This document shows, one piece after another, positions 1 to 7,192 of a DNA stretch of 14,761 bases (position 1 is its first letter; every line of letters begins with the position of its first letter). Under the pieces are notes generated by a model. That model did no database searches. It was not told where the DNA came from and saw only the letters and a list, made by a program, of their open reading frames with translations. Origin of the DNA: JAAYBT01 sp964404395 (GTDB taxonomy: Bacteria; Bacillota; Clostridia; Acetivibrionales; DTU013); NCBI GenBank assembly GCA_964404395.1, contig CAYOKA010000051.1, positions 1 to 14,761 on the forward strand, read 5' to 3'. Both the position numbers and the translations under genes were made by a program.

Positions 1-312
1 GAGCAGAATATCTGGCGATTGCCTACGGTGGATGAAGCAGTCCGTTCTATGATGCTCCATGGGAAAAATGCAGGCGGAGTATGGGATTCTTCAGAGGGAA
101 AAGCCGCTTATGAACGTACGCCGGATAAAGAATCTCCTCTGTGGGACGTTCATTCAAAGGTCATATACTACTGGACTTCAGATACCTCCACTCAAGATGA
201 GCGCAAGGCGTACATCATTGTGTATCATGGCGGTATATATGCCAAAAGGAAAATTGACGGACAGAGTTATTTGAGCTTCCGTGCTGTGAAGCCAATGGAT
301 ATAGAGTATTAA
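1..312 (+). CDS. C-terminal part of a DUF1566/Lcl-like domain protein (5' end outside window)
   Basis: The reading frame is open from base 1 and ends with TAA at 310-312, so this is the 3' end of a gene that starts upstream. The translation begins EQNIWRLPTVDEA and ends near SYLSFRAVKPMDIEY. The opening WRLPTxDE, a central YYWTSDT and a closing FRAVK-type segment are the layout of DUF1566 (Lcl C-terminal) domains: 'WRLPT..E', 'YWSS', then a terminal 'R.V'. These domains are usually found in surface or phage-tail-associated proteins and have no settled enzymatic role. A TTG at 19-21 could be read as a start, but it falls inside the conserved WRLPT motif, so it is almost certainly internal. Family assignment is by motif only; the full protein could carry other domains. 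Confidence 0.6.
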   Translation, partial: EQNIWRLPTVDEAVRSMMLHGKNAGGVWDSSEGKAAYERTPDKESPLWDVHSKVIYYWTSDTSTQDERKAYIIVYHGGIYAKRKIDGQSYLSFRAVKPMDIEY

Positions 313-652
313 CCTGATGGTGTTTAAAAGTAGTGGAAGGAGCTACGACTGTGTAATATATGAATGATTCTAACCCGAAGCTTATTGTCAGCAACAACAC
401 CGTATCTATTAGTCAAAGCTTAGCGACAATGGATATTAATCTAATCTATTTTGATATTCTGTACAAAATTTGGAGTAGGGGACTGATAAACATCCTTTTC
501 TTGAATTATGTTAACTGATTTGATGGGTTTTAGCCGAAAATCAGTCCCATAGTCGAAAATTTGTACAAAAAGCTAGATAAAAGTGGAAATGAGTTAATCC
601 ATGCTTTAGCAAGATGAGGAACTGTCAATGCTCAGGACAGTAGAAAAGGGTC
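313..652. other. 340-base gene-free region with mobile-element-like palindrome
   Basis: No convincing coding sequence is visible; open frames are short and interrupted. The region holds a 114-bp imperfect palindrome (457-570), listed separately. It also has a small perfect 6-bp inverted repeat, ACTGTC (621-626) and GACAGT (636-641), immediately before the ribosome binding site of the gene at 653. I could not find a convincing -35/-10 pair for the downstream genes. Confidence 0.5.
457..570. repeat. Imperfect 31-bp inverted repeats around a 52-bp core (MITE-like)
   Basis: The left arm (457-487) and the reverse complement of the right arm (540-570) agree at 26 of 31 positions by my hand alignment. 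Conserved blocks are GTACAAA at the outer side and GGGACTGAT at the inner side. The 52-bp core (488-539) is AT-rich with no open frame. A short direct repeat, TAG(C/T)CGAAAAT, occurs at 531-541 and 550-560. Length and layout fit a miniature inverted-repeat element or fused ends of a deleted insertion sequence. No target-site duplication is obvious. It could instead be a large transcribed hairpin, though the stem lacks a T-run expected of a terminator. Confidence 0.45.
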
Positions 653-1033
653 ATGGAGTTTAACCCTAAAACGGCTTCAAGATCCCCAGAAAGAATAAAT
701 GATTATTATGGAAAAGCTATCGGGCGTATTCCTATATGGGCATTAAAACCTGAGCAGTATAATCATAAAATTATAAAAGCATTCTTTACCGCAGTTGATA
801 TAGCTGGTTCAGCCACTATTGATATGATGGAACGATTATGTAGTGAAAAGGAACATCCAAGCTTATATGTGCCTACCTTCAAAAACAATTATTCACAGAT
901 GAAAATCGATGGAGCTAAAAGCCATGGGAAAGTTTTTGAAGATGACGGAGAAAATGTATGGCTGTGGAGTGAAGTAGAAGAAATATTACTGAAATACAAA
1001 TCAAGTTTCTATAGCGGGGAGGGTAAAAAATGA
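653..1033 (+). CDS. Unknown 126-aa protein coupled to the DUF262/HNH gene
   Basis: I do not recognise a named family. The protein is 126 aa, soluble and mixed-charge. The N-terminal third is aromatic-rich (YYGKAIGRIPIWAL, about 18-31). A helical stretch follows (about 38-65), then a segment NNYSQMKIDGAKSHGK (78-93) leading into VFEDDGENVWLWSEVEEIL (94-112). Its turn-strand-helix look resembles a winged-helix wing, but this is only an impression. The start is ATG 653, the first possible one after an in-frame TAG at 641-643; AAAAGGG sits unusually close (2 nt) before it. The stop TGA overlaps the next gene's ATG (ATGA at 1030-1033), so translation of the two is probably coupled and they likely work together. 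Possible roles are specificity subunit, regulator or partner of the nuclease-like protein; none is shown by sequence. Confidence 0.8.
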   Translation: MEFNPKTASRSPERINDYYGKAIGRIPIWALKPEQYNHKIIKAFFTAVDIAGSATIDMMERLCSEKEHPSLYVPTFKNNYSQMKIDGAKSHGKVFEDDGENVWLWSEVEEILLKYKSSFYSGEGKK

Positions 1034-2721
1034 GTAGATTGTTTGACAGCAGCATAAGTATTAATGAAGCATTAGAGAATATAAAAAATGGAAAATATGT
1101 TATGCCAGCATTTCAAAGGCAATATGTATGGAGTATGGAACAAGTAGAAAAACTATGGGACTCTATTCTTTTAGACTATCCAATAGCTACTTTTTTATTT
1201 TGGCATGTTGATGATGACAACGTTACTTGGGATACATATTTTTGTAATTTTTTATATGATATTACATTCGATAACCGTAAACAGGCTGATACAGTTAATT
1301 ACGAGCTGAGCAATATAAATATTAATCAAACTGATACAGCAGTACTTGATGGACAACAAAGATTGACTTCATTGTTCTTATCCTTATTTGGAGAAGCTTT
1401 TATTAGGCAAAAGTATGCAAGGAAAAGAAATGTTGGTGGCATTGTTACCAAGCTTTTAATCGAGTTAAATAAAAATAAGATAACAGTTGATGAAGAAGAG
1501 TATAACAGTAAAAAGTTTGATATAAAATTCAGTGATAAAGTTGGAAAACAAAGTCCAACACAATTTGAAATAAAAAATATAATGGATCCAAAATTTCAAG
1601 ATGAAAGAACTAGAAATATAGCTATTGAAGAAGCTATTTCAAACGTTCCTACGGATAGTAAGGATTATGCTAGAAACATTTTAAATAAGCTCTATAATAA
1701 GATATTTGTAGAAAAGCTAATTCGATATACGGAAATTCATGATATGAAACAAGATGATGCACTTGAAATGTTTGTTAGATTTAATAGCGGTGGTAAGGCA
1801 CTACGTAAATCTGAAATAACCATGTCTATATTAGAAGCATACTGGCCAAGTGCAAAGACAGAGTTTGGTAAGCTGCTAGTAGATTCTTACGAGGGGTTTG
1901 GTACGGATTTCATAATTCGTTCTGCTCTTATGCTTTATGGTGATGTTGTCAAATCAAATATAAATAAAAAGATTGCTGAGGAACTAAAAAACAACTGGAG
2001 TGAATTTAAGAAAGCATTCAAAAACCTAGAGAGCACATTAAAAGAAATGAAGATTGAGGTTAGGAGATTTGCAAGTAGCTGGAACGTTTTACTGCCAATT
2101 ATATATTTTATTTACTACAACCCTGATTTTAGAAATAATCTTGATGGAGTCCGTGCCTATTTAATAAGAGCGGTTTTGTTTACTTATTTCCAATCAGGTA
2201 CAACCGGGAAGTTGCAGCAAATGAAGAGTAGAATTAATGAAAATGATTATGAAATAACTGTAGAAATGCTTAATCAAATGAATGACTTAAGAGTAACAGA
2301 TGGAAAAATTGAAGATATATTAAATGAAGAGAAGGGCAGTAGGGTTGCGGGTGAAGCATTGTATTTCCTTAGTTTGAATTGGAGGAATAATCATTTCAAG
2401 TATGAACAAGATCATCTTCATCCATTCGATAGATTTGATGGAAGTAAACCTATTGCAGTATCAATGGAAAACTGGAGAAGATGGAGAGGCAATCGTAACA
2501 GGCTGGCTAACTTACATTCACTAGAAGGTAGAAGTAATGCTAGTAAAAGTGAAATGAGGCTTGTGGACTATTACAACGACATGAATGATACACAAAAAGA
2601 AGAGTTTAGAAAGCAGGCATTTATCCCAGAGGGTGTTTCTCTTGAGTTAGAGGATTTTGAAGATTTTTACGAAAAAAGAAAAGTTATACTGACTAAGAAG
2701 ATACGTGAGTTGTTAGGGTAA
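1030..2721 (+). CDS. DUF262 + HNH (DUF1524-like) protein, GmrSD/SspE-like predicted defence nuclease
   Basis: The N-terminal half has DUF262 (GmrS-type) hallmarks: MPAFQRQYVWS (25-35), a PIATFLFW segment (51-58), the nucleotide-binding signature DGQQRLTSL (107-115), and a VRFNSGGKAL block (249-258). The C-terminal part has an HNH/DUF1524-like core: EQDHLHP (459-465) with His462 as likely catalytic base, then NRNRLANLHSLEGRSNASKS (488-507) with the spaced Asn residues of that fold. In characterised relatives (GmrSD, type IV restriction of modified phage DNA; SspE of phosphorothioate systems) DUF262 hydrolyses NTP and DUF1524 cuts DNA. The length, 563 aa, fits an intact single-chain fusion. A strong GGGGAGGG lies about 5 nt before ATG 1030, inside the preceding gene, and the start overlaps that gene's stop. 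No modification genes are next to it, so a type IV-like, modification-sensing or stand-alone role is the natural inference; substrate is unknown. Confidence 0.85.
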   Translation: MSRLFDSSISINEALENIKNGKYVMPAFQRQYVWSMEQVEKLWDSILLDYPIATFLFWHVDDDNVTWDTYFCNFLYDITFDNRKQADTVNYELSNININQTDTAVLDGQQRLTSLFLSLFGEAFIRQKYARKRNVGGIVTKLLIELNKNKITVDEEEYNSKKFDIKFSDKVGKQSPTQFEIKNIMDPKFQDERTRNIAIEEAISNVPTDSKDYARNILNKLYNKIFVEKLIRYTEIHDMKQDDALEMFVRFNSGGKALRKSEITMSILEAYWPSAKTEFGKLLVDSYEGFGTDFIIRSALMLYGDVVKSNINKKIAEELKNNWSEFKKAFKNLESTLKEMKIEVRRFASSWNVLLPIIYFIYYNPDFRNNLDGVRAYLIRAVLFTYFQSGTTGKLQQMKSRINENDYEITVEMLNQMNDLRVTDGKIEDILNEEKGSRVAGEALYFLSLNWRNNHFKYEQDHLHPFDRFDGSKPIAVSMENWRRWRGNRNRLANLHSLEGRSNASKSEMRLVDYYNDMNDTQKEEFRKQAFIPEGVSLELEDFEDFYEKRKVILTKKIRELLG

Positions 2722-2766
2722 ATTTTCGTTTACGCAAGTTTAAATTCAACCTCGTGCAGTAAGAAG

Positions 2767-2818
2767 TCCCCTACCTCTAAGCTACCATGCTCACAATAGT
2801 GAGAGCGTAGGTGGGGGA
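2767..2818. repeat. Strong hairpin between convergent genes; IS200/IS605 right-end-like or terminator
   Basis: An outer 10-bp stem pairs TCCCCTACCT (2767-2776) with AGGTGGGGGA (2809-2818), with one G-U pair. An inner 5-bp stem pairs CTCAC (2790-2794) with GTGAG (2799-2803) around an AATA loop. The sequence looks to me like the hairpin at the right end of Firmicute IS200/IS605 (TnpB) elements, where the 3' part of the guide RNA lies, but no TnpB coding sequence is present. It lies between the stops of the + strand HNH gene and the - strand AraC gene and could act as a bidirectional terminator, although neither side has an immediate T-run. Confidence 0.45.
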
Positions 2819-2842
2819 TGAATTACATACTTTTCCACATCC

Positions 2843-3742
2843 CTAATGGACAAGTCTCCAGTACTGCGACGGAGTCATTCCCGTATGCTGTTTAAAATAT
2901 TTCGTAAAATAGCTGTTGTCTTCAAAGCCTACTAAATATGCAATTTCAGATGTTTGCAAATCAGTGTGCTCAATCAAATCCTTTGCGTGATTAATTCGAA
3001 TTTGGGTGAGATAGGAGAATATGGTTTGCCCGTATATTTGCTTGAATATACGATTTAAGTGGTCAAAGGAAATTAAAAACTCCTCTTCGATTCTCTCTCC
3101 CGTTATTTTGTTGCTGTAGTTGTTATGCAGATAATGAATCAGTTCGATGGTTTTATTCATACTCCGAGTATACTTGCGGCTTGCTTTTGTCGTATACAGC
3201 TGTGTCACATAATCCCGGGACAGCTCCAATAACAGTAAACCGGCAAGGTTTGCTAATGCGGGACGGTATTGCTCCAGCCTTTTAGTGTACTCTGATATCC
3301 CCATTTCAAAAAGCTGTGTACAAGGGCTGTTCAGCGATAATGAACCGGTCTTGGACACATAGGTAATCGTATCTGTAGGTAAGGTTTCGGATAATCCATA
3401 GCTTATCAGCGAGTTGTGGCGTTTTACAAGAATCTCATCTACCAATTGATTTTCGTCTTCTATCGCTCTGCATAACCCTGTATGGCGGAAATGGACATAA
3501 AAGTACTCACAGGAATGTGCCTCAATCCCCTTATGAGGCAAGCCCGGCTCCAGAAGCAGATAATCGCTGCGTGTCATCATATATTTTACTCCGTTTTCCT
3601 CGATTGCCATTTTTCCATCTATCATTAGGTAGAGGATGTATTCCTGGACAGTACGTTCAAAGTGCTTCCACGAAGCGGCATACCGTACACGGCCAATCAT
3701 CCTCACATAAGGTTGAATGCTGTTATCGAGCTTGAACAGCAT
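2843..3742 (-). CDS. AraC-family transcriptional regulator of the sugar operon
   Basis: The 299-aa protein has an N-terminal cupin-like sensing region (about 15-90; a LLLEPGLPHKGIEA segment at 62-75 is typical of AraC_binding/cupin folds). The C-terminal double helix-turn-helix DNA-binding domain spans about 197-297. The second HTH carries the family signature: TSEIAYLVGFEDNSYFTKYFKQHTGMTPSQYW (264-295). Family members bind DNA next to promoters and usually activate sugar-use genes when they bind the sugar. The start is ATG at 3742, preceded by AAGGGGGTG at suitable spacing. It is the last gene of the operon, only 20 nt after the GH66 stop, so it is probably transcribed with the genes it controls and could regulate itself. 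The most likely target is the promoter and inverted repeat at 8522-8562; this is inference from position. Confidence 0.92.
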   Translation of the reverse strand: MLFKLDNSIQPYVRMIGRVRYAASWKHFERTVQEYILYLMIDGKMAIEENGVKYMMTRSDYLLLEPGLPHKGIEAHSCEYFYVHFRHTGLCRAIEDENQLVDEILVKRHNSLISYGLSETLPTDTITYVSKTGSLSLNSPCTQLFEMGISEYTKRLEQYRPALANLAGLLLLELSRDYVTQLYTTKASRKYTRSMNKTIELIHYLHNNYSNKITGERIEEEFLISFDHLNRIFKQIYGQTIFSYLTQIRINHAKDLIEHTDLQTSEIAYLVGFEDNSYFTKYFKQHTGMTPSQYWRLVH

Positions 3743-3762
3743 GATACACCCCCTTGTTTTTA

Positions 3763-5376
3763 CTATGGCTCAAACTCAATCCAGACAGTCGTCCAGATCA
3801 TTATCGACGGAATCGTAAAGCATACCACTTGACCGCGTTCGGTCTGTTTAAGCGTATATATTATACTCTGTGGCCGCCCGGCATGCAAATCAGGGCTAGC
3901 GGCATATATGCCCTTGATTTCATAATCAACCAAAGCTTCGACGAACAAGTTGCTTACAGTCCGCGGCCTTTTCTGAAATCTGTTCCAGAAATCATGCTCA
4001 AGGCCTGTCAAATTAACAAGTTGCAGTACATATTTATTATTTGCCCGGCCTATTACCGTCCAAACAGTATTTGCTTCGGGAAAGGGGCTGCAAACCGCTC
4101 CGGTAAACTGAAATTCTGTATTGATGCCACCAGCGAACTCTGCGGAAATATCCTCAACCAACCTCATATCCATCAACTCCGACATCCTGACGACATGATC
4201 AAGATATTTTTGAAGCTCATTGATAAAGTCGGTTCGCAAAGCTTTGTGCTCAGCATAGTAGGGGTCACATAAGACACAAGCGTTTTCGCCGAGGACCAGT
4301 TGTTTCCCGCCGCTGGCATGTATGACCGAATAGGCCAATAATAAGGCGTTTTCTGCAGCCGCAACTTCATCTGGTGTCTGCGCATTCTTGAAGGGGGACA
4401 TATATGCAGCCAGAATGACTGGCTTTCTTTGTCCCATAATCAAGCCCTTCCGAACAAGTGATACTAAATGCCAATAACGTTCATATGGAGGCCATACCTC
4501 AATGTATACAGCGTCCGCCGAGCTTTTGGCCACTGCTTCAACCGGCCAGTTCCCCACGCAATTGAAAATGACGCCCGTATTGGGATTAACTCTTCTCAAG
4601 CGTTCTTTGACGTCGTTAATAAGAGTTGAGAATTCGGCGGCAAGGTCGACTGATATACCGGCCGCATTATACGCATCCTTGGGAAATCCGTAAGTGTCCA
4701 TATGAATACCCATGAATCCTGTCTTTTGCGTTATACCACTAAACTCGGACAAAATATGCTCGCGCCATGGACTGTATTCGCTAACATCCATAAACTGCAG
4801 CCATCCGCCAAAACTCATGGGCTGCCCATTCTTACAGTACAATCCCCACTCCTTGTGTTCTTCCCAAAAGGAGTAGGAGGATGCATATATTGCCCCGTAT
4901 GCCATAGGAGCTATTCCTCCTGTCCTGCACCAGTCCACTTTGCTCAGAACAGCCGAATAGGACAATGCTCTGTCAAGGGGATCGGTATATTCAATCTCGG
5001 GCGGAATCAGCGATTCATGACGGAACATCCAGTCGTAAAACTGTACCACATTAAAATGCGCTTTTATGAGCCATGATATATCACTGTCGTCGCCCTCATC
5101 CTCTTTAGCAAAATCACTTAAAAAGGCGTAACGAATATGATCTCTCCAGTCATATACAACGTCGAAAGCCGTTGAAATCGAAAATCCGTCAACGATTGCG
5201 TCAATTCCATATCCCCCGGTTGCAGGAGGAATCATTCCCTCTTGATATGTAATGGGATCATCAGCCAAGTGTTGAATCGTGATTTGGATTTGTGCACCCT
5301 CCGGTGCAGTTACCTGAGCAAATATCGGCTCTCCAAAATAATACTGTGCTTTATTCATTCTAATCTCAAGCTTCAT
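3763..5376 (-). CDS. Glycoside hydrolase family 66 (dextranase / cyclodextran enzyme type), cytoplasmic
   Basis: Predicted to act on alpha-1,6-glucan. GH66 contains endo-dextranases and cycloisomaltooligosaccharide glucanotransferases. The (beta/alpha)8 core is marked by FDVVYDWRDH (71-80), TGFMGIHMDTYG (219-230) and VYIEVWPP (290-297). Asp227 fits the family nucleophile and Glu293 the acid/base; their 66-residue spacing is close to that of characterised GH66 enzymes as I recall them. A C-terminal beta domain follows from about 415. The frame is open up to 5490, but ATG 5376 is chosen because it overlaps the upstream permease stop by ATGA and has AAAGGA in front, giving 537 aa. No signal peptide or cell-wall anchor is visible, unlike most characterised secreted GH66 enzymes, so it should work inside the cell on imported oligosaccharides. 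Activity could instead be transglycosylation or a related specificity. Confidence 0.82.
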   Translation of the reverse strand: MKLEIRMNKAQYYFGEPIFAQVTAPEGAQIQITIQHLADDPITYQEGMIPPATGGYGIDAIVDGFSISTAFDVVYDWRDHIRYAFLSDFAKEDEGDDSDISWLIKAHFNVVQFYDWMFRHESLIPPEIEYTDPLDRALSYSAVLSKVDWCRTGGIAPMAYGAIYASSYSFWEEHKEWGLYCKNGQPMSFGGWLQFMDVSEYSPWREHILSEFSGITQKTGFMGIHMDTYGFPKDAYNAAGISVDLAAEFSTLINDVKERLRRVNPNTGVIFNCVGNWPVEAVAKSSADAVYIEVWPPYERYWHLVSLVRKGLIMGQRKPVILAAYMSPFKNAQTPDEVAAAENALLLAYSVIHASGGKQLVLGENACVLCDPYYAEHKALRTDFINELQKYLDHVVRMSELMDMRLVEDISAEFAGGINTEFQFTGAVCSPFPEANTVWTVIGRANNKYVLQLVNLTGLEHDFWNRFQKRPRTVSNLFVEALVDYEIKGIYAASPDLHAGRPQSIIYTLKQTERGQVVCFTIPSIMIWTTVWIEFEP

Positions 5377-6236
5377 TCCTTTATAGCTCCTTGTATTGCG
5401 CCGCCAACGACGAATTTTTTTTGAAAAACAATAAAAAGAATCAAAATGGGTATCTGCATTAGGACAGAAGCCGCGAATATCCACTCCCATCTAGTTGCAT
5501 GCTGCCCATGCAGGCGCTGAAGCATTATGGGAAGCGTGATGCTGCCCTCATTTCCGCCTAAGATGACCTTTGCACTGAAGTATTCCTCCCATGTCCCCTG
5601 TATGGTCATAATGGCCATTGTACCTATAGCTGGTTTTGAAAGTGGCAGCATGATTCTAGAATATATTTGCCTGTGTCCTCCTCCATCAATTCGCACCGCT
5701 TCAGCCAATTCATTGGGGACTGACTGAAAGAAATTCCGCAAGAAAAAAGTATTACCACATATGGCTGTACTAACATATAAAAGAATCAATCCGCTTCTTG
5801 TTCCTATCAATCCTTCAGGAAACAAAAAAGGTATTTGAATGCCTTTTAAGATAATGCTCTGGGGTATCAGGTTCAAAAAGCCAGGAAGCATGAGCGTAAA
5901 CAGGTATATCTTGAATAGTGTCTCACGTCCATAGAAGGGAATCTTTGCGAAACCATAGCCTGACAGACTAGAGACAAACACACCGATTAATACTGTTGCC
6001 ACCGTTATTATAACGCTATTGAGGAAGGATGTTAGGATTGTTTGATTGCCCAGCACATGCTTATAGGCCTCAAGACTAAACCCTTTGGGTATAAATCGCG
6101 GCGGGTAGGGAAGAGTATAGGAAAACTGTTCAAAGGAGTTGGAGATCATAAAAATATATGGTGCTACAAATACAAAAAGAGTTACAAGCAGAAAAAACCA
6201 AAGTGAAATCTGAAAGATAATTTTTTTTATGGTCAT
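5373..6236 (-). CDS. Sugar ABC transporter permease, MalG/CUT1 type
   Basis: A 287-aa integral membrane protein of the binding-protein-dependent transport permease family. It has an N-terminal membrane segment (about 9-32), further hydrophobic stretches near 71-95, 108-130, 148-168, 203-220 and 255-275, and the cytoplasmic EAA loop ELAEAVRIDGGGHRQIYSRIMLPL (about 176-198) that docks the ATPase. Length and topology match MalG-type subunits of CUT1 importers. It forms a heterodimer with the MalF-like permease encoded just upstream, whose stop overlaps its start by 4 bases (6233-6236), and overlaps the following GH66 gene in the same way, so stoichiometric translation of the three is likely. The substrate is inferred from the GH66 neighbour as an isomalto- or cyclo-oligosaccharide. 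Confidence 0.93.
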   Translation of the reverse strand: MTIKKIIFQISLWFFLLVTLFVFVAPYIFMISNSFEQFSYTLPYPPRFIPKGFSLEAYKHVLGNQTILTSFLNSVIITVATVLIGVFVSSLSGYGFAKIPFYGRETLFKIYLFTLMLPGFLNLIPQSIILKGIQIPFLFPEGLIGTRSGLILLYVSTAICGNTFFLRNFFQSVPNELAEAVRIDGGGHRQIYSRIMLPLSKPAIGTMAIMTIQGTWEEYFSAKVILGGNEGSITLPIMLQRLHGQHATRWEWIFAASVLMQIPILILFIVFQKKFVVGGAIQGAIKE

Positions 6237-7171
6237 ACTATATCCTCCTGTTTTGTCAACCGGTTCATAATCAGTGTCAGTATAAATACCGACAGACCGG
6301 TTATTAAGCCTATGGCGGCACCTTGGCCGAACTCGAAAAGATTAAAGGCTTTATCATAAAGCATGTATTGAAGCGTCGAAGTCCTCCCGGACGGATTGCC
6401 TCCTGTTAGCTGTAAGACCTGCAGGAAGACGTTAAATGAGCCGATCAGCATATTTACCAGGATAAAGAATGTTGTCGGTTTGACAAGCGGCAGTGTAATG
6501 CGCCAAAACATCTTGGCTTGTGAGGCACCGTCTATTTCAGCAGATTCGTAGTACTCACGCGAGAGACCCTGCAATGCAGCAAGATAGATCACCATGGACC
6601 AACCGATGTTCTTCCATATTCCCATTAGCCATATGACCGCATTTCCAGTCCATTCCCGCAGGAGCCAGGGTATATAGTTGCCTGATATATGAAGAGCATC
6701 GACGATTATGTAGTTGACAAGGCCACGGTTACTGCTGTTGAACAGGTATGTAAAAACAAGGCCTATGATTACCCAGGGCGTTATCACTGGCAGGTAAAGT
6801 GCAACTCTGAAGAAGGTTCTGCCGGAGCGCAGGTTATTAATCATAGTGGCAAGCAGTAAACCGAAAAACAGGATAAAGGGAATCGTCACCAGTGCATATA
6901 AGAGGTTGTTGCGATATGCGTACAGGATTCGGTATTGTGGGTCTAAAAAGAGCTCCTTGAAGTTGTTAAGGCCGATAAAGGTATACTCTCCTTTCACAAT
7001 CTGATAATTTGACACCGACAGCCGAAGTGTCAAAAGCATTGGGTAAATGATAAACACAGATGCTAATATCAGGCCCGGCATAACAAAAGGAATAGCGAAT
7101 GCGCTTTCCCGCATCCGCCGTATCCTTTTTGGATAAGGGCTTCTTCGGTCTATGTTTATTTGCATGTCCAT
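6233..7171 (-). CDS. Sugar ABC transporter permease, MalF/UgpA/CUT1 type
   Basis: An integral membrane subunit of a CUT1-type oligosaccharide importer, about 312 aa. A short basic N-terminus (RRSPYPKRIRRMRESA) precedes the first membrane segment (about 25-50). Other hydrophobic segments follow, with the EAA loop YYESAEIDGASQAKMFWRITL at about 207-227. The frame is open to a GTG at 7180, but GGGAAGG lies directly against that codon, whereas ATG 7171 has it at about 9 nt; I therefore prefer 7171. It sits 21 nt after the stop of the binding-protein gene and its stop overlaps the MalG-like gene by 4 bases. Together these three would form the importer, lacking only the ATPase. Confidence 0.92.
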   Translation of the reverse strand: MDMQINIDRRSPYPKRIRRMRESAFAIPFVMPGLILASVFIIYPMLLTLRLSVSNYQIVKGEYTFIGLNNFKELFLDPQYRILYAYRNNLLYALVTIPFILFFGLLLATMINNLRSGRTFFRVALYLPVITPWVIIGLVFTYLFNSSNRGLVNYIIVDALHISGNYIPWLLREWTGNAVIWLMGIWKNIGWSMVIYLAALQGLSREYYESAEIDGASQAKMFWRITLPLVKPTTFFILVNMLIGSFNVFLQVLQLTGGNPSGRTSTLQYMLYDKAFNLFEFGQGAAIGLITGLSVFILTLIMNRLTKQEDIV

Positions 7172-7192
7172 ATAGAACACCCTTCCCTCATG

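Noticed and set aside
19..312. Complete 97-aa gene starting at TTG 19
   Set aside because: The conserved WRLPT motif begins before this codon and the frame is open to base 1, so the gene starts outside the window.
215..400. 61-aa open frame on the - strand at the left end
   Set aside because: It is partly antisense to the DUF1566-like gene, with no ribosome site or recognisable content.
3754..4272. 172-aa open frame on the + strand
   Set aside because: It lies opposite the GH66 coding sequence, has no family motifs and no ribosome binding site; it is a shadow frame.
5377..5490. In-frame 38-codon N-terminal extension of the GH66 gene
   Set aside because: It lies wholly inside the permease gene, is basic and unlike a GH66 start, and the ATG at 5376 overlaps the permease stop in the same way as the other junctions of the operon.
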